Source: Actinomycetales bacterium (GTDB lineage: Bacteria; Actinomycetota; Actinomycetes; S36-B12; UBA5976). Taken from it: 64,000 nt of DNA. The stretch lies in the NCBI GenBank assembly GCA_018970205.1, contig JAGWWW010000005.1, forward strand, positions 1 to 64,000. The letters are read 5' to 3'. The stretch's first letter is position 1; every line of letters starts with the position of its first letter. A model generated the notes under the pieces. That model was given only the letters and a program-made list of their open reading frames with translations. It had not been told where the DNA came from and did not search any database. A program made the position numbers and the translations under genes. Positions 52,902-60,977 of the stretch are shown here, piece after piece.

Positions 52902-53417
52902 ATGCCGACCAAGACCAAATCCCGCCCGAATCGCGCCCTGCATTTGATAGACCTCGAGAACATCGTCGGTGGCAGCGTCTGCGACGCGCAGAGCGCGGCG
53001 CGCGTCTACCGCACGTACACCTCGAGCGTGCCGCAGACACCGTACGACCACTACGTGCTCGCCACGAGTCACCACAACCTGCTCGCGACAAGCAGTTGGC
53101 CCGGGGCGCAGCGGCTGTGCAAGTCCGGACCCAACGGCGCCGAGATCGCGCTGTGCGAGTACGCCGACGAGCTGGACCTGCCAACGCTCTACTCGAACAT
53201 CGTGGTGGCCTCCGGAGACCACTACTTCGCCACATCTGTGAAGACCTGGAAGGAGTCCGGGCTCTACGTGACGGTGGTGGGGGTGCAGCAGCAGGTCTCG
53301 CACGAGCTGTACCGGGCGGCTAACACCTACATCGGCCTACCGAACCTGTCCGTGCTCGGGAATGCGGCATGCGTGGGCACAGTCGGCCGAGTCAGGGGGT
53401 TCGCGCCAAGCCGTTGA
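52902..53417 (+). CDS. NYN-domain (PIN-like) putative ribonuclease
   Basis: The 171-residue product has the features of a NYN domain. ALHLIDLENIVGG (Asp17, Glu19, Asn20) forms the first acidic site, GAEIALCEY (Glu81) the middle one and VVASGDHYFATSV (Asp106) the third. It ends with YVTVVGVQQQVSHELYRAAN, which matches the final NYN strand and helix. NYN proteins are usually metal-dependent RNases. AGAGAGGAG lies a few bases before the ATG. It is 63 bp upstream of a TPR gene on the same strand, and no other gene separates them. The assignment rests on motif pattern only. Confidence 0.72.
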   Translation: MPTKTKSRPNRALHLIDLENIVGGSVCDAQSAARVYRTYTSSVPQTPYDHYVLATSHHNLLATSSWPGAQRLCKSGPNGAEIALCEYADELDLPTLYSNIVVASGDHYFATSVKTWKESGLYVTVVGVQQQVSHELYRAANTYIGLPNLSVLGNAACVGTVGRVRGFAPSR

Positions 53418-53453
53418 TAGATCGCCGGAATCCCGGCCCCGCACAGCGCTACG

Positions 53454-53466
53454 CACACACACACAC
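53454..53466. repeat. (CA)n dinucleotide run before the TPR gene
   Basis: Thirteen bases of alternating C and A (six and a half CA units) end five bases before the AAGGAG ribosome-binding site of the following gene. Such short runs are prone to slippage, which would change spacing upstream of the ribosome-binding site. Confidence 0.8.
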
Positions 53467-53480
53467 CGCAAGGAGAACGC

Positions 53481-54476
53481 ATGACACACCGACACGACCA
53501 CACCGATGAGAAACTTTGGAATTCGCTGAAATCCGCAACTGATTCCGAGCGGGCTGAGATCCTGCAGATACTCGGCTGGCGGCATATCCGGCAGCAGAAA
53601 TGGGCACGTGCCGTGGCTCTGCTTGAGGAAGCCAAGGATGCGTACCTGCGCCTGGGCCTTGAGTCGCAGATGCGCGAGTGCGCGAACTGGATCGGCCGGT
53701 GCCTAGGCAACCTCGGCGAGAACGAGCGGGCGATCCTCGCCCACAAGGAGGTCTTGGCCTCGCTGATTGACAACGACCCGACGAACGACTGGGTCGGCAA
53801 GACGCTGGACGCGATCGGCTGCCAGTACCGCGACGCCGGGATGCATGACCTGGCCGAGGCCTGGTTCGGCCAGGCGGCCCGCCAGCATGACGCCAACGGC
53901 GACGCCGAACTAGCCGTGAATAGCGCCCGCAAGTGGATCAACTCGATCGCGGCCACACGCCAGTGGTCCTCGATGGCCGAGGCGGCGTCGATCGTGCTTC
54001 GCAACAGTGACACGATCATCGACCACATCAGGGCCCACGTGGGCACCGTGCATGCCGCCTGTGCGGGCGTGGCCGAGGAGGTCGACGTGGTTGTGCTGCT
54101 GGCCAAGTGCGATCGGCTCGTCTCAGCCTGCGACGACGTCGAGTCCGCGTTCGAAGTCGAATTGGCGCACGTCGCCGCAATGCGACAAAGGGGCGACTTG
54201 GCCGGCGCGAGCGACCGCGCGCTCAAGGGCCGTGCCGCCGCCCGGGAGTACGACTCTGCGGACTACCAGGCGGAGTTCCTCCTTCAGGCTGCGGCGTGCC
54301 TCGCGGATGTGGAGCCCGCACGGGCCGAGTCGTTCCTCCTGGTGGCGAAGGACCTCGGCGAGGTCCTCGGAGACACCTCGATCGAGGACCGGGCTGAGGC
54401 GTCCCTCATGCAGGTGCGCGAGCACATGCGTTCCGCGCATGACGAGCTCACAGGCTCCCAACAGTCACTGTGGTGA
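53481..54476 (+). CDS. TPR-like helical repeat protein
   Basis: The 331-residue product consists of paired helices of TPR type: AEILQILGWRHIRQQKWARA, ANWIGRCLGNLGENERAILA and IGCQYRDAGMHDLAEAWFGQ can each be aligned to the 34-residue repeat, with further helices to the end. It has no signal peptide, membrane segment or enzymatic motif. TPR proteins act as scaffolds or sensors. It follows the NYN gene by 63 bp and is probably in one transcript with it. The ATG has AAGGAG six bases upstream. The best guess is a partner or regulator of the NYN protein. Confidence 0.75.
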   Translation: MTHRHDHTDEKLWNSLKSATDSERAEILQILGWRHIRQQKWARAVALLEEAKDAYLRLGLESQMRECANWIGRCLGNLGENERAILAHKEVLASLIDNDPTNDWVGKTLDAIGCQYRDAGMHDLAEAWFGQAARQHDANGDAELAVNSARKWINSIAATRQWSSMAEAASIVLRNSDTIIDHIRAHVGTVHAACAGVAEEVDVVVLLAKCDRLVSACDDVESAFEVELAHVAAMRQRGDLAGASDRALKGRAAAREYDSADYQAEFLLQAAACLADVEPARAESFLLVAKDLGEVLGDTSIEDRAEASLMQVREHMRSAHDELTGSQQSLW

Positions 54477-54518
54477 ACCCGTTCGGCCAGTTACGCGTGA
54501 AATGTGCAAAATACAGAG

Positions 54519-54590
54519 TGGGCGATACTGGGTTCGAACCAGTGACCTCTTCGGTGTGAACGAAGCGCTCTACCACTGAGCTAATCGCCC
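54519..54590 (-). tRNA. tRNA-Val (anticodon CAC)
   Basis: Read on the minus strand, a 72-nt cloverleaf: acceptor GGGCGAT/ATCGCCC, D-arm GCTCAGTGGTAGAGC, anticodon stem CTTCG/CGAAG with loop TTCACAC (CAC), T-arm with GGTTCGAACC, discriminator A. No CCA is encoded. No integrase or duplicated 3' end was seen nearby. Confidence 0.95.
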
Positions 54591-54809
54591 TGACTATTCA
54601 GAGGTGAAGGTTACCGCAGAGGTCTGGACGGCTCTGCGCCGCATCGCCTGCAGATGACCTGCGGCGTGCACCCGCTTGTGCGCTTGTTTTCGCACGGCCT
54701 GTCAACGTCGAGCGCGTCCGGCGATGCAAGCGCCGTCCCCCTCGCCCCTGACCCTCGCCCCTGTCTCATCGAGACACTCGGCGACAGAGAAGTCCAGGAC
54801 CAGATGCGC

Positions 54810-54847
54810 GTGTGGGGCTGCCGGGAAGGGTCCGGGCAGCCCCACAC
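54810..54847 (-). terminator. Strong hairpin after the RTX-like gene
   Basis: A perfect 13-bp inverted repeat (GTGTGGGGCTGCC with its complement) and a 12-nt loop begin 13 bp after the RTX-like stop codon. No T-run follows. The 220 bp between tRNA-Val and this hairpin hold nothing else I recognise. Confidence 0.7.
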
Positions 54848-54859
54848 TGGTCTGATGCG

Positions 54860-56056
54860 TCAATCGTCGAGCCGGCACGGGCCAGATCTCAGCGAGGCCT
54901 CGACCTTCGGACCCACGGTCTTTGTGCCAAGGTGCACGAGGGTTGCACCGGAGTCTGCGCTGCCCTCGACGCACACGAACGCCTTCGGCTTCTCTCCGCC
55001 GGACCGGTAGGTCCACAGGACCTTGGTGATGAGCGAGGCGTCTGGGGTGGACCTGGCCGCGCTGACCGGGAACGCTGACTGATTGCCCGAGGTAGGGAGC
55101 CCGCCGGCGCGGATGGCTGCGAGCATGTAGTCCGACCCCGCCTTCAGCGCGTCCGCCAGGCCGGCTGGGAGGTCCTTGCGCTCGCTGCCCCGGCTTGGCT
55201 TGTCGTGGGAGTCGCCCGCGTCATCGTCGACGTCTTGACTGTCCTTGCCCTTGCAGTCCTTGCCGTTCCCGCCGTTCAGGCGGTCGTGGCCTTCATTTCC
55301 GTCCAGGGTGTCATCGCCGTCCTCACCGTTGAGGTCGTCGTCGCCGGCACCCCCGTTAAGAGCGTCGTTGCCCGCTCCGCCGTTGAGCGTGTCATCGTCG
55401 TTGTCACCGTCGAGCGTGTCGTTGCCCGCTCCGCCGTTCTCAGTGTCGGCGCCGTCACCGCCCTTCATCGTGTCGGCGCCGTCACCACCGTTCATCGTGT
55501 CGTCGTCGGTGCCGCCGTTCAGAGTGTCTTTGCCGGCATCGCCGCGGACGACGTCATCGCCTGCCCCGCCGGACAGGGTGTCGTCGCCGGCCCCGCCTGC
55601 GAGGCCGTCGTCGCCAGCGCCACCGGACAGGCTGTCATTGCCGGCGTCGCCGGTCTCTAAGTCATTGCCGTCTCCGCCGTTGATGGAGTCGTTGCCGGCT
55701 CCGCCTGCAAGCACATCGTCGTCACCGTCGCCGTTGAGCGTGTCGTTGCCTCCATTGCCGAACTCGCGGTCGTCGCCGCCGCCGCCGGAGAGGGTGTCGT
55801 TGCCGGCGCTGCCGCACACCCGGTCGTTGCCGCCGAGGGCGTAGACGGTGTGGGAGCCGTTGCCCTGCACGACGATGACGTCGTTGCCGGCCGTCCCTGT
55901 GATGACAGCGGCGCTGGAGACGATGGTGGCTTTCAGCCCGTCGCACTTCACGCTGGTCGCGGCGCTGGCAGCGTTGTGCACCGACGCCGGCCACACGACC
56001 AACAGCGAACTGGCTACAGCACCCACTGAGCGGCGCTGCTTCGGTGACATTGACAT
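54860..56056 (-). CDS. Secreted RTX-like calcium-binding repeat protein
   Basis: The 398-residue product has a signal peptide (about residues 1-33, ending near ASAA), then from about residue 55 to 267 a run of nonapeptide repeats of the GGxGxDxxx type, such as GGAGDDTLS and GGAGNDALN, which fold into calcium-binding beta rolls. An Asp/Lys-rich linker follows. The last 100 residues form a non-repetitive domain with one Cys pair. No type I secretion genes are near, so export is probably by Sec. Function is unknown. The ATG has AGGAGGAGG six bases before it. Confidence 0.88.
   Translation of the reverse strand: MSMSPKQRRSVGAVASSLLVVWPASVHNAASAATSVKCDGLKATIVSSAAVITGTAGNDVIVVQGNGSHTVYALGGNDRVCGSAGNDTLSGGGGDDREFGNGGNDTLNGDGDDDVLAGGAGNDSINGGDGNDLETGDAGNDSLSGGAGDDGLAGGAGDDTLSGGAGDDVVRGDAGKDTLNGGTDDDTMNGGDGADTMKGGDGADTENGGAGNDTLDGDNDDDTLNGGAGNDALNGGAGDDDLNGEDGDDTLDGNEGHDRLNGGNGKDCKGKDSQDVDDDAGDSHDKPSRGSERKDLPAGLADALKAGSDYMLAAIRAGGLPTSGNQSAFPVSAARSTPDASLITKVLWTYRSGGEKPKAFVCVEGSADSGATLVHLGTKTVGPKVEASLRSGPCRLDD
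55256..55894. repeat. Tandem 27-bp-type repeat inside the RTX-like gene
   Basis: The nonapeptide repeats are mirrored in DNA as degenerate 27-bp units over about 640 bp, with near-identical blocks encoding GGAGDD and GGAGND. This length and similarity would allow unequal recombination to change copy number. Confidence 0.85.
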
Positions 56057-56207
56057 TGGTCCTCCTCCTGGGGTTCCAGAGCGGCCGCGCTACACGGCGT
56101 GCTCACCATCGCACGAAATCTGCAGCCCGGACATGAGAGCAGCCTGTGACACGGATGAGCGAGGGATGAAATACGGGCAGCGCCCGTGGAAGCCCCGTTT
56201 CCAGCGG

Positions 56208-56594
56208 CTACCCGAACGGCAGGTTCCAGCCGTGCCGGCGACCCCAGATCCACACCAACGAGCCACCCACGCCGCCGAGCACCGCCACAGCGATGACGAG
56301 CCACTTGCGCCGCGGGGACCCGGAGGTCACGCCGGCCCGCTCCATGAGCCGGCGCACAGGGCGCAGCGGCCGTTCGAACCAGACGAACTCGCTGGCGAGC
56401 ACCACCAGACCGAGTGCGATCACAGCCCAGCCGGGGCCGGGCAGCACCAGCATCGCCCCGCCGGCCACGAGCAGGCCTGCGCCCACAACACCGACGAGCA
56501 CCTGCCAGACCACGCGCGTCACCGGGTTGCTGCGCACGGCGCGGCGCGCCCGGCGCGCCTGCCCGGCGATGCCCCGGTGCTCCTGCTCGGACAT
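56208..56594 (-). CDS. PGPGW-motif transmembrane protein (TIGR02611-like)
   Basis: The 128-residue product has three hydrophobic segments and the family-defining VLPGPGWAVIALGLVVLASEF, with basic arms at both ends. Function of the family is unknown. It lies between the RTX-like gene and a SsgA-like gene, with an Arg-rich cytoplasmic N-terminus (RRARRAVR). The ATG at 56594 gives the usual family length. Confidence 0.82.
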   Translation of the reverse strand: MSEQEHRGIAGQARRARRAVRSNPVTRVVWQVLVGVVGAGLLVAGGAMLVLPGPGWAVIALGLVVLASEFVWFERPLRPVRRLMERAGVTSGSPRRKWLVIAVAVLGGVGGSLVWIWGRRHGWNLPFG

Positions 56595-56856
56595 GGCGCT
56601 CAGCCTAGGCGGCGACCCCCTGCAACGCCCTGCGGAGCAGGGTCACCGCGGTGCGGCTCCGGCCAGCGAAACCGCCGTGCAGCCCGGGCAGCCAGGGCAG
56701 CGCGCCTGAGACAGCCGCGCTGCTCGTTGGGCGTGCGCAACCACCCCCCAGCCACAGCGCACCGGCGTGGCGATGCGGGCAGGTGTGGAGGCAGCCCCCG
56801 CGGGGAAGGACTCAGGCATGCGGGGGCAGCCAACGACGGGGGCGGACGGAGGGGAC

Positions 56857-57285
56857 GTGAGCCGAATTCGCCATCAACGAGTGGTCGTCAACACGCCATG
56901 CTGGCTCATGGGCCACCCGAGCGACAGCACCGGGCGCGAGATTTCCTCGACCTGGCAGTTCACGACCGCCAACCCGTACGCGGTGCAGGTGACGTTCCAC
57001 GTGAGCAGCGGGCCGGTCACATGGCTGTTCGCCCGTGAGTTGCTCGATGACGGCTGCCAGGCCACCAGTGGGCTCGCGGACGTGCGCATCTCACCGACCG
57101 ACCACAGCAGTTACGGCCGGGTGATCGAGTTGCACCTCTCCAGTCCCTCGGGCAGGGCGTTGTTGCTGGTGAGCGTGCCGGCGATCGCGGACTTCCTACG
57201 GCGCACATACGCCCTCGTCCCCGCCGGCATGGAGGGCAGACACCTGCAGATGGACAAGTGGCTGTCGTCGGTGCTCAGCGCCTGA
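56857..57285 (+). CDS. SsgA-family sporulation/cell-division regulator (SALP)
   Basis: The 142-residue product matches SsgA-like proteins: a WQFTTANPYAVQVTFHVSSG core, VTWLFARELLDDG, VRISPTDHSSYGRVIELHLS and a C-terminal RRTYALVPAGMEGRHLQMD. In Streptomyces such proteins steer septum placement and FtsZ. The start is the GTG at 56857, with GGAGGGGAC directly upstream; it gives the usual family length. An upstream in-frame ATG would add 13 unconserved residues. The 262 bp before it show no other gene. Confidence 0.88.
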   Translation: MSRIRHQRVVVNTPCWLMGHPSDSTGREISSTWQFTTANPYAVQVTFHVSSGPVTWLFARELLDDGCQATSGLADVRISPTDHSSYGRVIELHLSSPSGRALLLVSVPAIADFLRRTYALVPAGMEGRHLQMDKWLSSVLSA

Positions 57286-57385
57286 GCCGACCTTGCTCAC
57301 GACCCGCGCCGCGCCGCAGCGATTGACGCGCGTAGACGCGGGCGTGGGCGAAGCCGGTGCTGGCCCTGCGGCCAGCCGTAGCAGG

Positions 57386-58249
57386 TCAGGGATTGAGGGT
57401 CCGCGCGTACAGCGACGCGAGCTGGGCGGCGGCCGCAGCGATGAGGGGGTTCTCGACATCGAGGTCGCGGGTGCTGCCGTCTGACATGAGGACGTGGGCA
57501 ACGGGGTGCACATCGCGCGTCGATGAGAGCACGGCTGCGCCGGCGCACTCGCGCAACGCCGACTCCCCCACCTCGACCTCCGCGACATCACAGGTCTGCA
57601 GCACGAGCGCCCGCGTGATCCCCGCAAGACATCCGGTGGTCAGCGCTGGCGTGACGAGTCGTCCGCCCAGGCTCAGCAGCAGGTTGCTGCCTGTGCCCTC
57701 GCTGACGTTGCCTCGGGTGTCGAGGAAGACCGCCTCATCGGCACCGACCCCGCGGGCCCAGGCCAGAGCGACGACGTTCTCCGCATACGAGGTGGTCTTC
57801 ACCCCCGCGACCGCTGAGTTCTCATTGCGCGGCCAGGGGCACACGGCCAGCCGCGAGGTGGCGGGCCACGGCGCGGCGGCCTGCGCCCACACCACCAGCG
57901 TGCCGGGGCCGGCACCCCGGGCCGAGCCCAGCGGGCCGTCGCCGCTGGTCCAGGTCAGACGCATCCGTCCGCAGGCGCGGGTGGCGGCATCGCATTCGGC
58001 GAGAACAGCGTTGATGGCCGTGTTCACAGACGCGGCATCGGGAGATGCCATGCCCATGCGCGCGGCTGACCACATCAGGCGCGCGACATGCCGGTCTCGG
58101 GCTACGGCCTCGCCGCCACGCACAGCCAGTGTCTCGAACACGCCGTCTCCGACCGTGAAGCCGTGGTCACTGACCCCGACCAGTGCCGACTGCGCGGGGA
58201 CAAGCCCATCCGCGCACCACACCGGATTGGTCAACGTTGGCTCGCCCAC
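57386..58249 (-). CDS. pabC: Aminodeoxychorismate lyase (PLP class IV)
   Basis: The 287-residue product is a fold-type IV PLP enzyme. DHGFTVGDGVFETL is the N-terminal hallmark, GVKTTSYAENVVAL has the PLP Lys, and DEAVFLDTRGNVSEGTGSNLLL and LTTGCLAGITRALVL follow. With pabB downstream-to-upstream on the same strand, it most likely removes pyruvate from aminodeoxychorismate to give 4-aminobenzoate. Branched-chain aminotransferase or D-amino-acid transaminase are less likely. The GTG start at 58249 has GAAGG eight bases upstream; the longer frame is unconserved. Confidence 0.88.
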   Translation of the reverse strand: MGEPTLTNPVWCADGLVPAQSALVGVSDHGFTVGDGVFETLAVRGGEAVARDRHVARLMWSAARMGMASPDAASVNTAINAVLAECDAATRACGRMRLTWTSGDGPLGSARGAGPGTLVVWAQAAAPWPATSRLAVCPWPRNENSAVAGVKTTSYAENVVALAWARGVGADEAVFLDTRGNVSEGTGSNLLLSLGGRLVTPALTTGCLAGITRALVLQTCDVAEVEVGESALRECAGAAVLSSTRDVHPVAHVLMSDGSTRDLDVENPLIAAAAAQLASLYARTLNP

Positions 58250-58607
58250 GGGGTGAACCTTCTCAGACTGATGGGCCGGAACAGCACACATCCGCGCCCC
58301 CAAGAACAACACCGTTGCGCTCGCCCTGCACGGTGACGCCGGCAAGACATTCGCGCCAAACGATGCTGTGACCCGGGCGCTGCGAGCGCCGTGTGCGGCT
58401 TCGAGGGCGCGACGCTTGCGCCACGCGCCCGTGTGACCGGGGCGCTGCGATTGCCATACCGCTTCCCGGCCGTCACCGACATCGCGATGCCTATGCGGCA
58501 CCGTGTGCGAGGCACGCGCCGCAGCCGGCGACCACCGAGCCGGCCGATGGATCACGACAGCGGCTTACCGCCGGTGGCTCACGACAGGGTGGAACCGCGG
58601 CCGGCCG
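58250..58607. other. 358-bp gap between pabB and pabC
   Basis: The stretch between the two folate genes is GC-rich and has open frames on both strands, but none shows a ribosome-binding site or recognisable motif. I see no gene, RNA or strong hairpin. It is unusually long for two genes of one short pathway. Confidence 0.6.
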
Positions 58608-59639
58608 TCAGCAGCGCCCAGCCGCGACGCGTAGCAGGTTGTGGGCCTTGAGTTCGGTCTCCTCCCACTCTCCCTGCGGGTCGCTGCCAGCGGTGATGCC
58701 GGCGCCGGTGCCGAACCACAGGCGGTCGCGGTCGATCCAGAACGTGCGGATGCCCACGGCCAACTGCGCCTGGACAGTATCCGCATCCACCCAGCCAATG
58801 GCGCCGCAGTACGGGCCGCGGGGACCTCGCTCCACCTCGGCGAGCAAATCGACCGCCCGCGGCTTGGGGCAACCGGTGACAGACCCCGGCGGGAAGGCAG
58901 CGGACAGGATTTGCGGCCAGCCGCAGTCGGAACGCAGCGTCCCTGTGACGGTCGAGACAAGGTGCACCAACCCCGGATGCTCCTCGGGGACGACCACCTC
59001 TGGCACATCCACGGTCCCGGGCGCGCAAACCACTGACAGGTCGTTGCGCACGAGGTCGACGATCATGACGTTCTCAGCGATGTCCTTCTCGAGCATCTCC
59101 CCGGCCGTCGCCGCCGTGCCCTTGATGGGCCGGCTGGTCAACGTGCGGCCCGCACGTGAGAGGAACAACTCCGGCGACGCCGTCACCACACGCACCCCGG
59201 CTGTGGGCAGGTTGATCGCCCCGGCATACGGCGCCGGGTTGCCGTGCGCGAGCAACGAGGCCAGTCCAGCCGGGTCTGCGGCGGCGGGATCGGGAAGCGG
59301 CGCGCTCAAGACGCGGCACACGTTCCCTTGGTAGATGTCCCCAGCGGCGATGCGTTCCTTGACGCGTTCGACGGCGGCGATGTAGCCGCGTCGGTCCAGC
59401 GACGTTTCCCAGCGCTCGGGCGAGGGACCCTGCCAATCGCCCGCCGGCAGCGGTGCGGTGCGGACGTCTGCGAACCGGGCGAAGGTGGCTGCGCCCTCGT
59501 AGGTGATGCAGACGGCCCAGAAGCCTGAGGAATCCAAGGCTTGCGGGTCGTCCGTCACGTCGACCAACCCTGTGGCGAGGCGGCCGCCGAACCATGAGTA
59601 AGGCTCACTGCGCGCGGCTGCGGCGGCTGACTCGGACAC
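58608..59639 (-). CDS. pabB: Aminodeoxychorismate synthase component I
   Basis: The 343-residue chorismate-binding enzyme has GDIYQGNVCRVL, TASPELFLSR, RPIKGTAATAGEM with the PIKGT Lys typical of PabB, EKDIAENVMIVDLVRNDLS, and PPGSVTGCPKPRA. It converts chorismate plus ammonia to 4-amino-4-deoxychorismate. It lacks most of the N-terminal tryptophan-binding region of TrpE, which also argues for PabB. No pabA is in the window. The start is GTG at 59639. Confidence 0.92.
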   Translation of the reverse strand: MSESAAAAARSEPYSWFGGRLATGLVDVTDDPQALDSSGFWAVCITYEGAATFARFADVRTAPLPAGDWQGPSPERWETSLDRRGYIAAVERVKERIAAGDIYQGNVCRVLSAPLPDPAAADPAGLASLLAHGNPAPYAGAINLPTAGVRVVTASPELFLSRAGRTLTSRPIKGTAATAGEMLEKDIAENVMIVDLVRNDLSVVCAPGTVDVPEVVVPEEHPGLVHLVSTVTGTLRSDCGWPQILSAAFPPGSVTGCPKPRAVDLLAEVERGPRGPYCGAIGWVDADTVQAQLAVGIRTFWIDRDRLWFGTGAGITAGSDPQGEWEETELKAHNLLRVAAGRC

Positions 59640-59858
59640 ATCCGCACCCTAGTGCTGCAGGCGCGCAACGGGGTGCCGGGCGGATGGCTGGCGCGGGCCA
59701 GTGCAGGCCCGACGACGTCTGGCCGCTAGCCGCCTGTCACTTGCACCGATTGTGTGCGACGCCGGCAAGGTGCGGCAAGGCGCCCAACATCCAGCGATGA
59801 CCTGCACAGCGGACTCAAGGCTGTTTCGCGAGCCCATGGCCAGCGAAAAGCGCTGGTC

Positions 59859-60977
59859 CTACGGTTTGAAGAAGATGGCCGCGAGGTCGCTTCCAGCGCC
59901 CCACTGCACTCGCGTGTCAGGGACTTGAGCCGCAGTTCCCGCAGCACACACTGCAGTGACTGTGAGGTAGGCGTTCTCGCCGCTGGAAAGGCCGCTGACT
60001 TCTGGCACGGTCTCGCCGCCGACCGTCCACTCTTGAGACATGGCCGAGCATTGCTCGTCCAAGCTCACAGCAGTCGGCGGCAAAAGGACCAAGGAGGGGA
60101 CTTGATCGAACGAGATGGCATGCGGCGACGGATTCGCGAACCACGCCTTCACCGTCCATTGCGGCTCGTCAGTGGCAAAATCGAATGAGTCCGAATTCAC
60201 CGAATCCAAGCGGGGCTCGGCCACCGAGACTGTTGGCAACGGCGCATCCCCTTCCGCGGGAATCGTCAACGGAACCTGAGCGTCGTAACTTGTGTCGTGC
60301 CCGCAGCCCGTGACCAACGGCGACGCGGGCTCGCATATGCCCGCAGTCAGCCGAGACGCGACGGTCGTGTCAGGCGCGTCCACTCGCTTCTTCGAGTCGG
60401 CAGTAAGGCCCACGGCTGAACTTTCGACGGCTGCGGAGTCCACCTGGGCGGGGTCCGAAGTGTGAGTTTGTGCTGATTGTTCGCGAGACTGCTGTGCTTG
60501 CCCCGGGTTTCCGAGTTCCGCCTGTGTGGTGGCGCGGTCGCTGTGCGCGACGTTCACCACGATGACCACCGCCGCGCTGCAGGCTGCCAGAGCCAAGACC
60601 GAACGACCGAGCGCGCCGGAGGGGAAGAGCCGTCGCGATGCCGTTCGGTGGGTGACAGATCCCGTGAGCGCCACGAGGGCAGACGAAGAGTGCGGTGCAG
60701 CCTGAGCCGGGGGTTCAAACGCAGCGTGAGCCGGGGAGTTCGGTAAATCGCCTGAGGTGAAGTGCGCTGCCGGCTTCATCGCCACCTGCTCAGCCTGCGC
60801 CTGCGCGGGCAGACCCGGGATTTGCGCCGCCGACGACTCGACCTCAGCGCCAGCGAGAACCGCCAGCCACAGGGCGTCGCGCTGTGTCTGCGTCAGCGAA
60901 TCGACCTCCGGGGCGGCCTCAGCCACGCTGGAGATGAGTTCGTCGTCAACGCTCGTGTCACGAGGGCCCTGGCTCAT
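59859..60977 (-). CDS. Probable anti-sigma membrane protein partner of the ECF factor
   Basis: The 372-residue product has a cytoplasmic N-terminus of about 120 residues, one membrane helix at 125-144 (SVLALAACSAAVVIVVNVA), a Gln/Ser/Ala-rich linker and an outer domain of about 200 residues with several Cys. I do not recognise the domains. Its ATG overlaps the sigma-factor stop by four bases (ATGA). That coupling plus one membrane pass is the usual sign of an anti-sigma factor, but no zinc HxxxCxxC motif is visible. The 219 bp between it and pabB show nothing. Confidence 0.6.
   Translation of the reverse strand: MSQGPRDTSVDDELISSVAEAAPEVDSLTQTQRDALWLAVLAGAEVESSAAQIPGLPAQAQAEQVAMKPAAHFTSGDLPNSPAHAAFEPPAQAAPHSSSALVALTGSVTHRTASRRLFPSGALGRSVLALAACSAAVVIVVNVAHSDRATTQAELGNPGQAQQSREQSAQTHTSDPAQVDSAAVESSAVGLTADSKKRVDAPDTTVASRLTAGICEPASPLVTGCGHDTSYDAQVPLTIPAEGDAPLPTVSVAEPRLDSVNSDSFDFATDEPQWTVKAWFANPSPHAISFDQVPSLVLLPPTAVSLDEQCSAMSQEWTVGGETVPEVSGLSSGENAYLTVTAVCAAGTAAQVPDTRVQWGAGSDLAAIFFKP

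Noticed and set aside
54519-54590. tRNA-Val as an attachment site for an integrated element
   Set aside because: No integrase and no duplicate of the tRNA 3' end were seen in the flanks.
55256-55894. Repeat block considered as a CRISPR array
   Set aside because: The repeats are in frame and encode RTX nonapeptides inside a gene with a signal peptide; there are no spacers.
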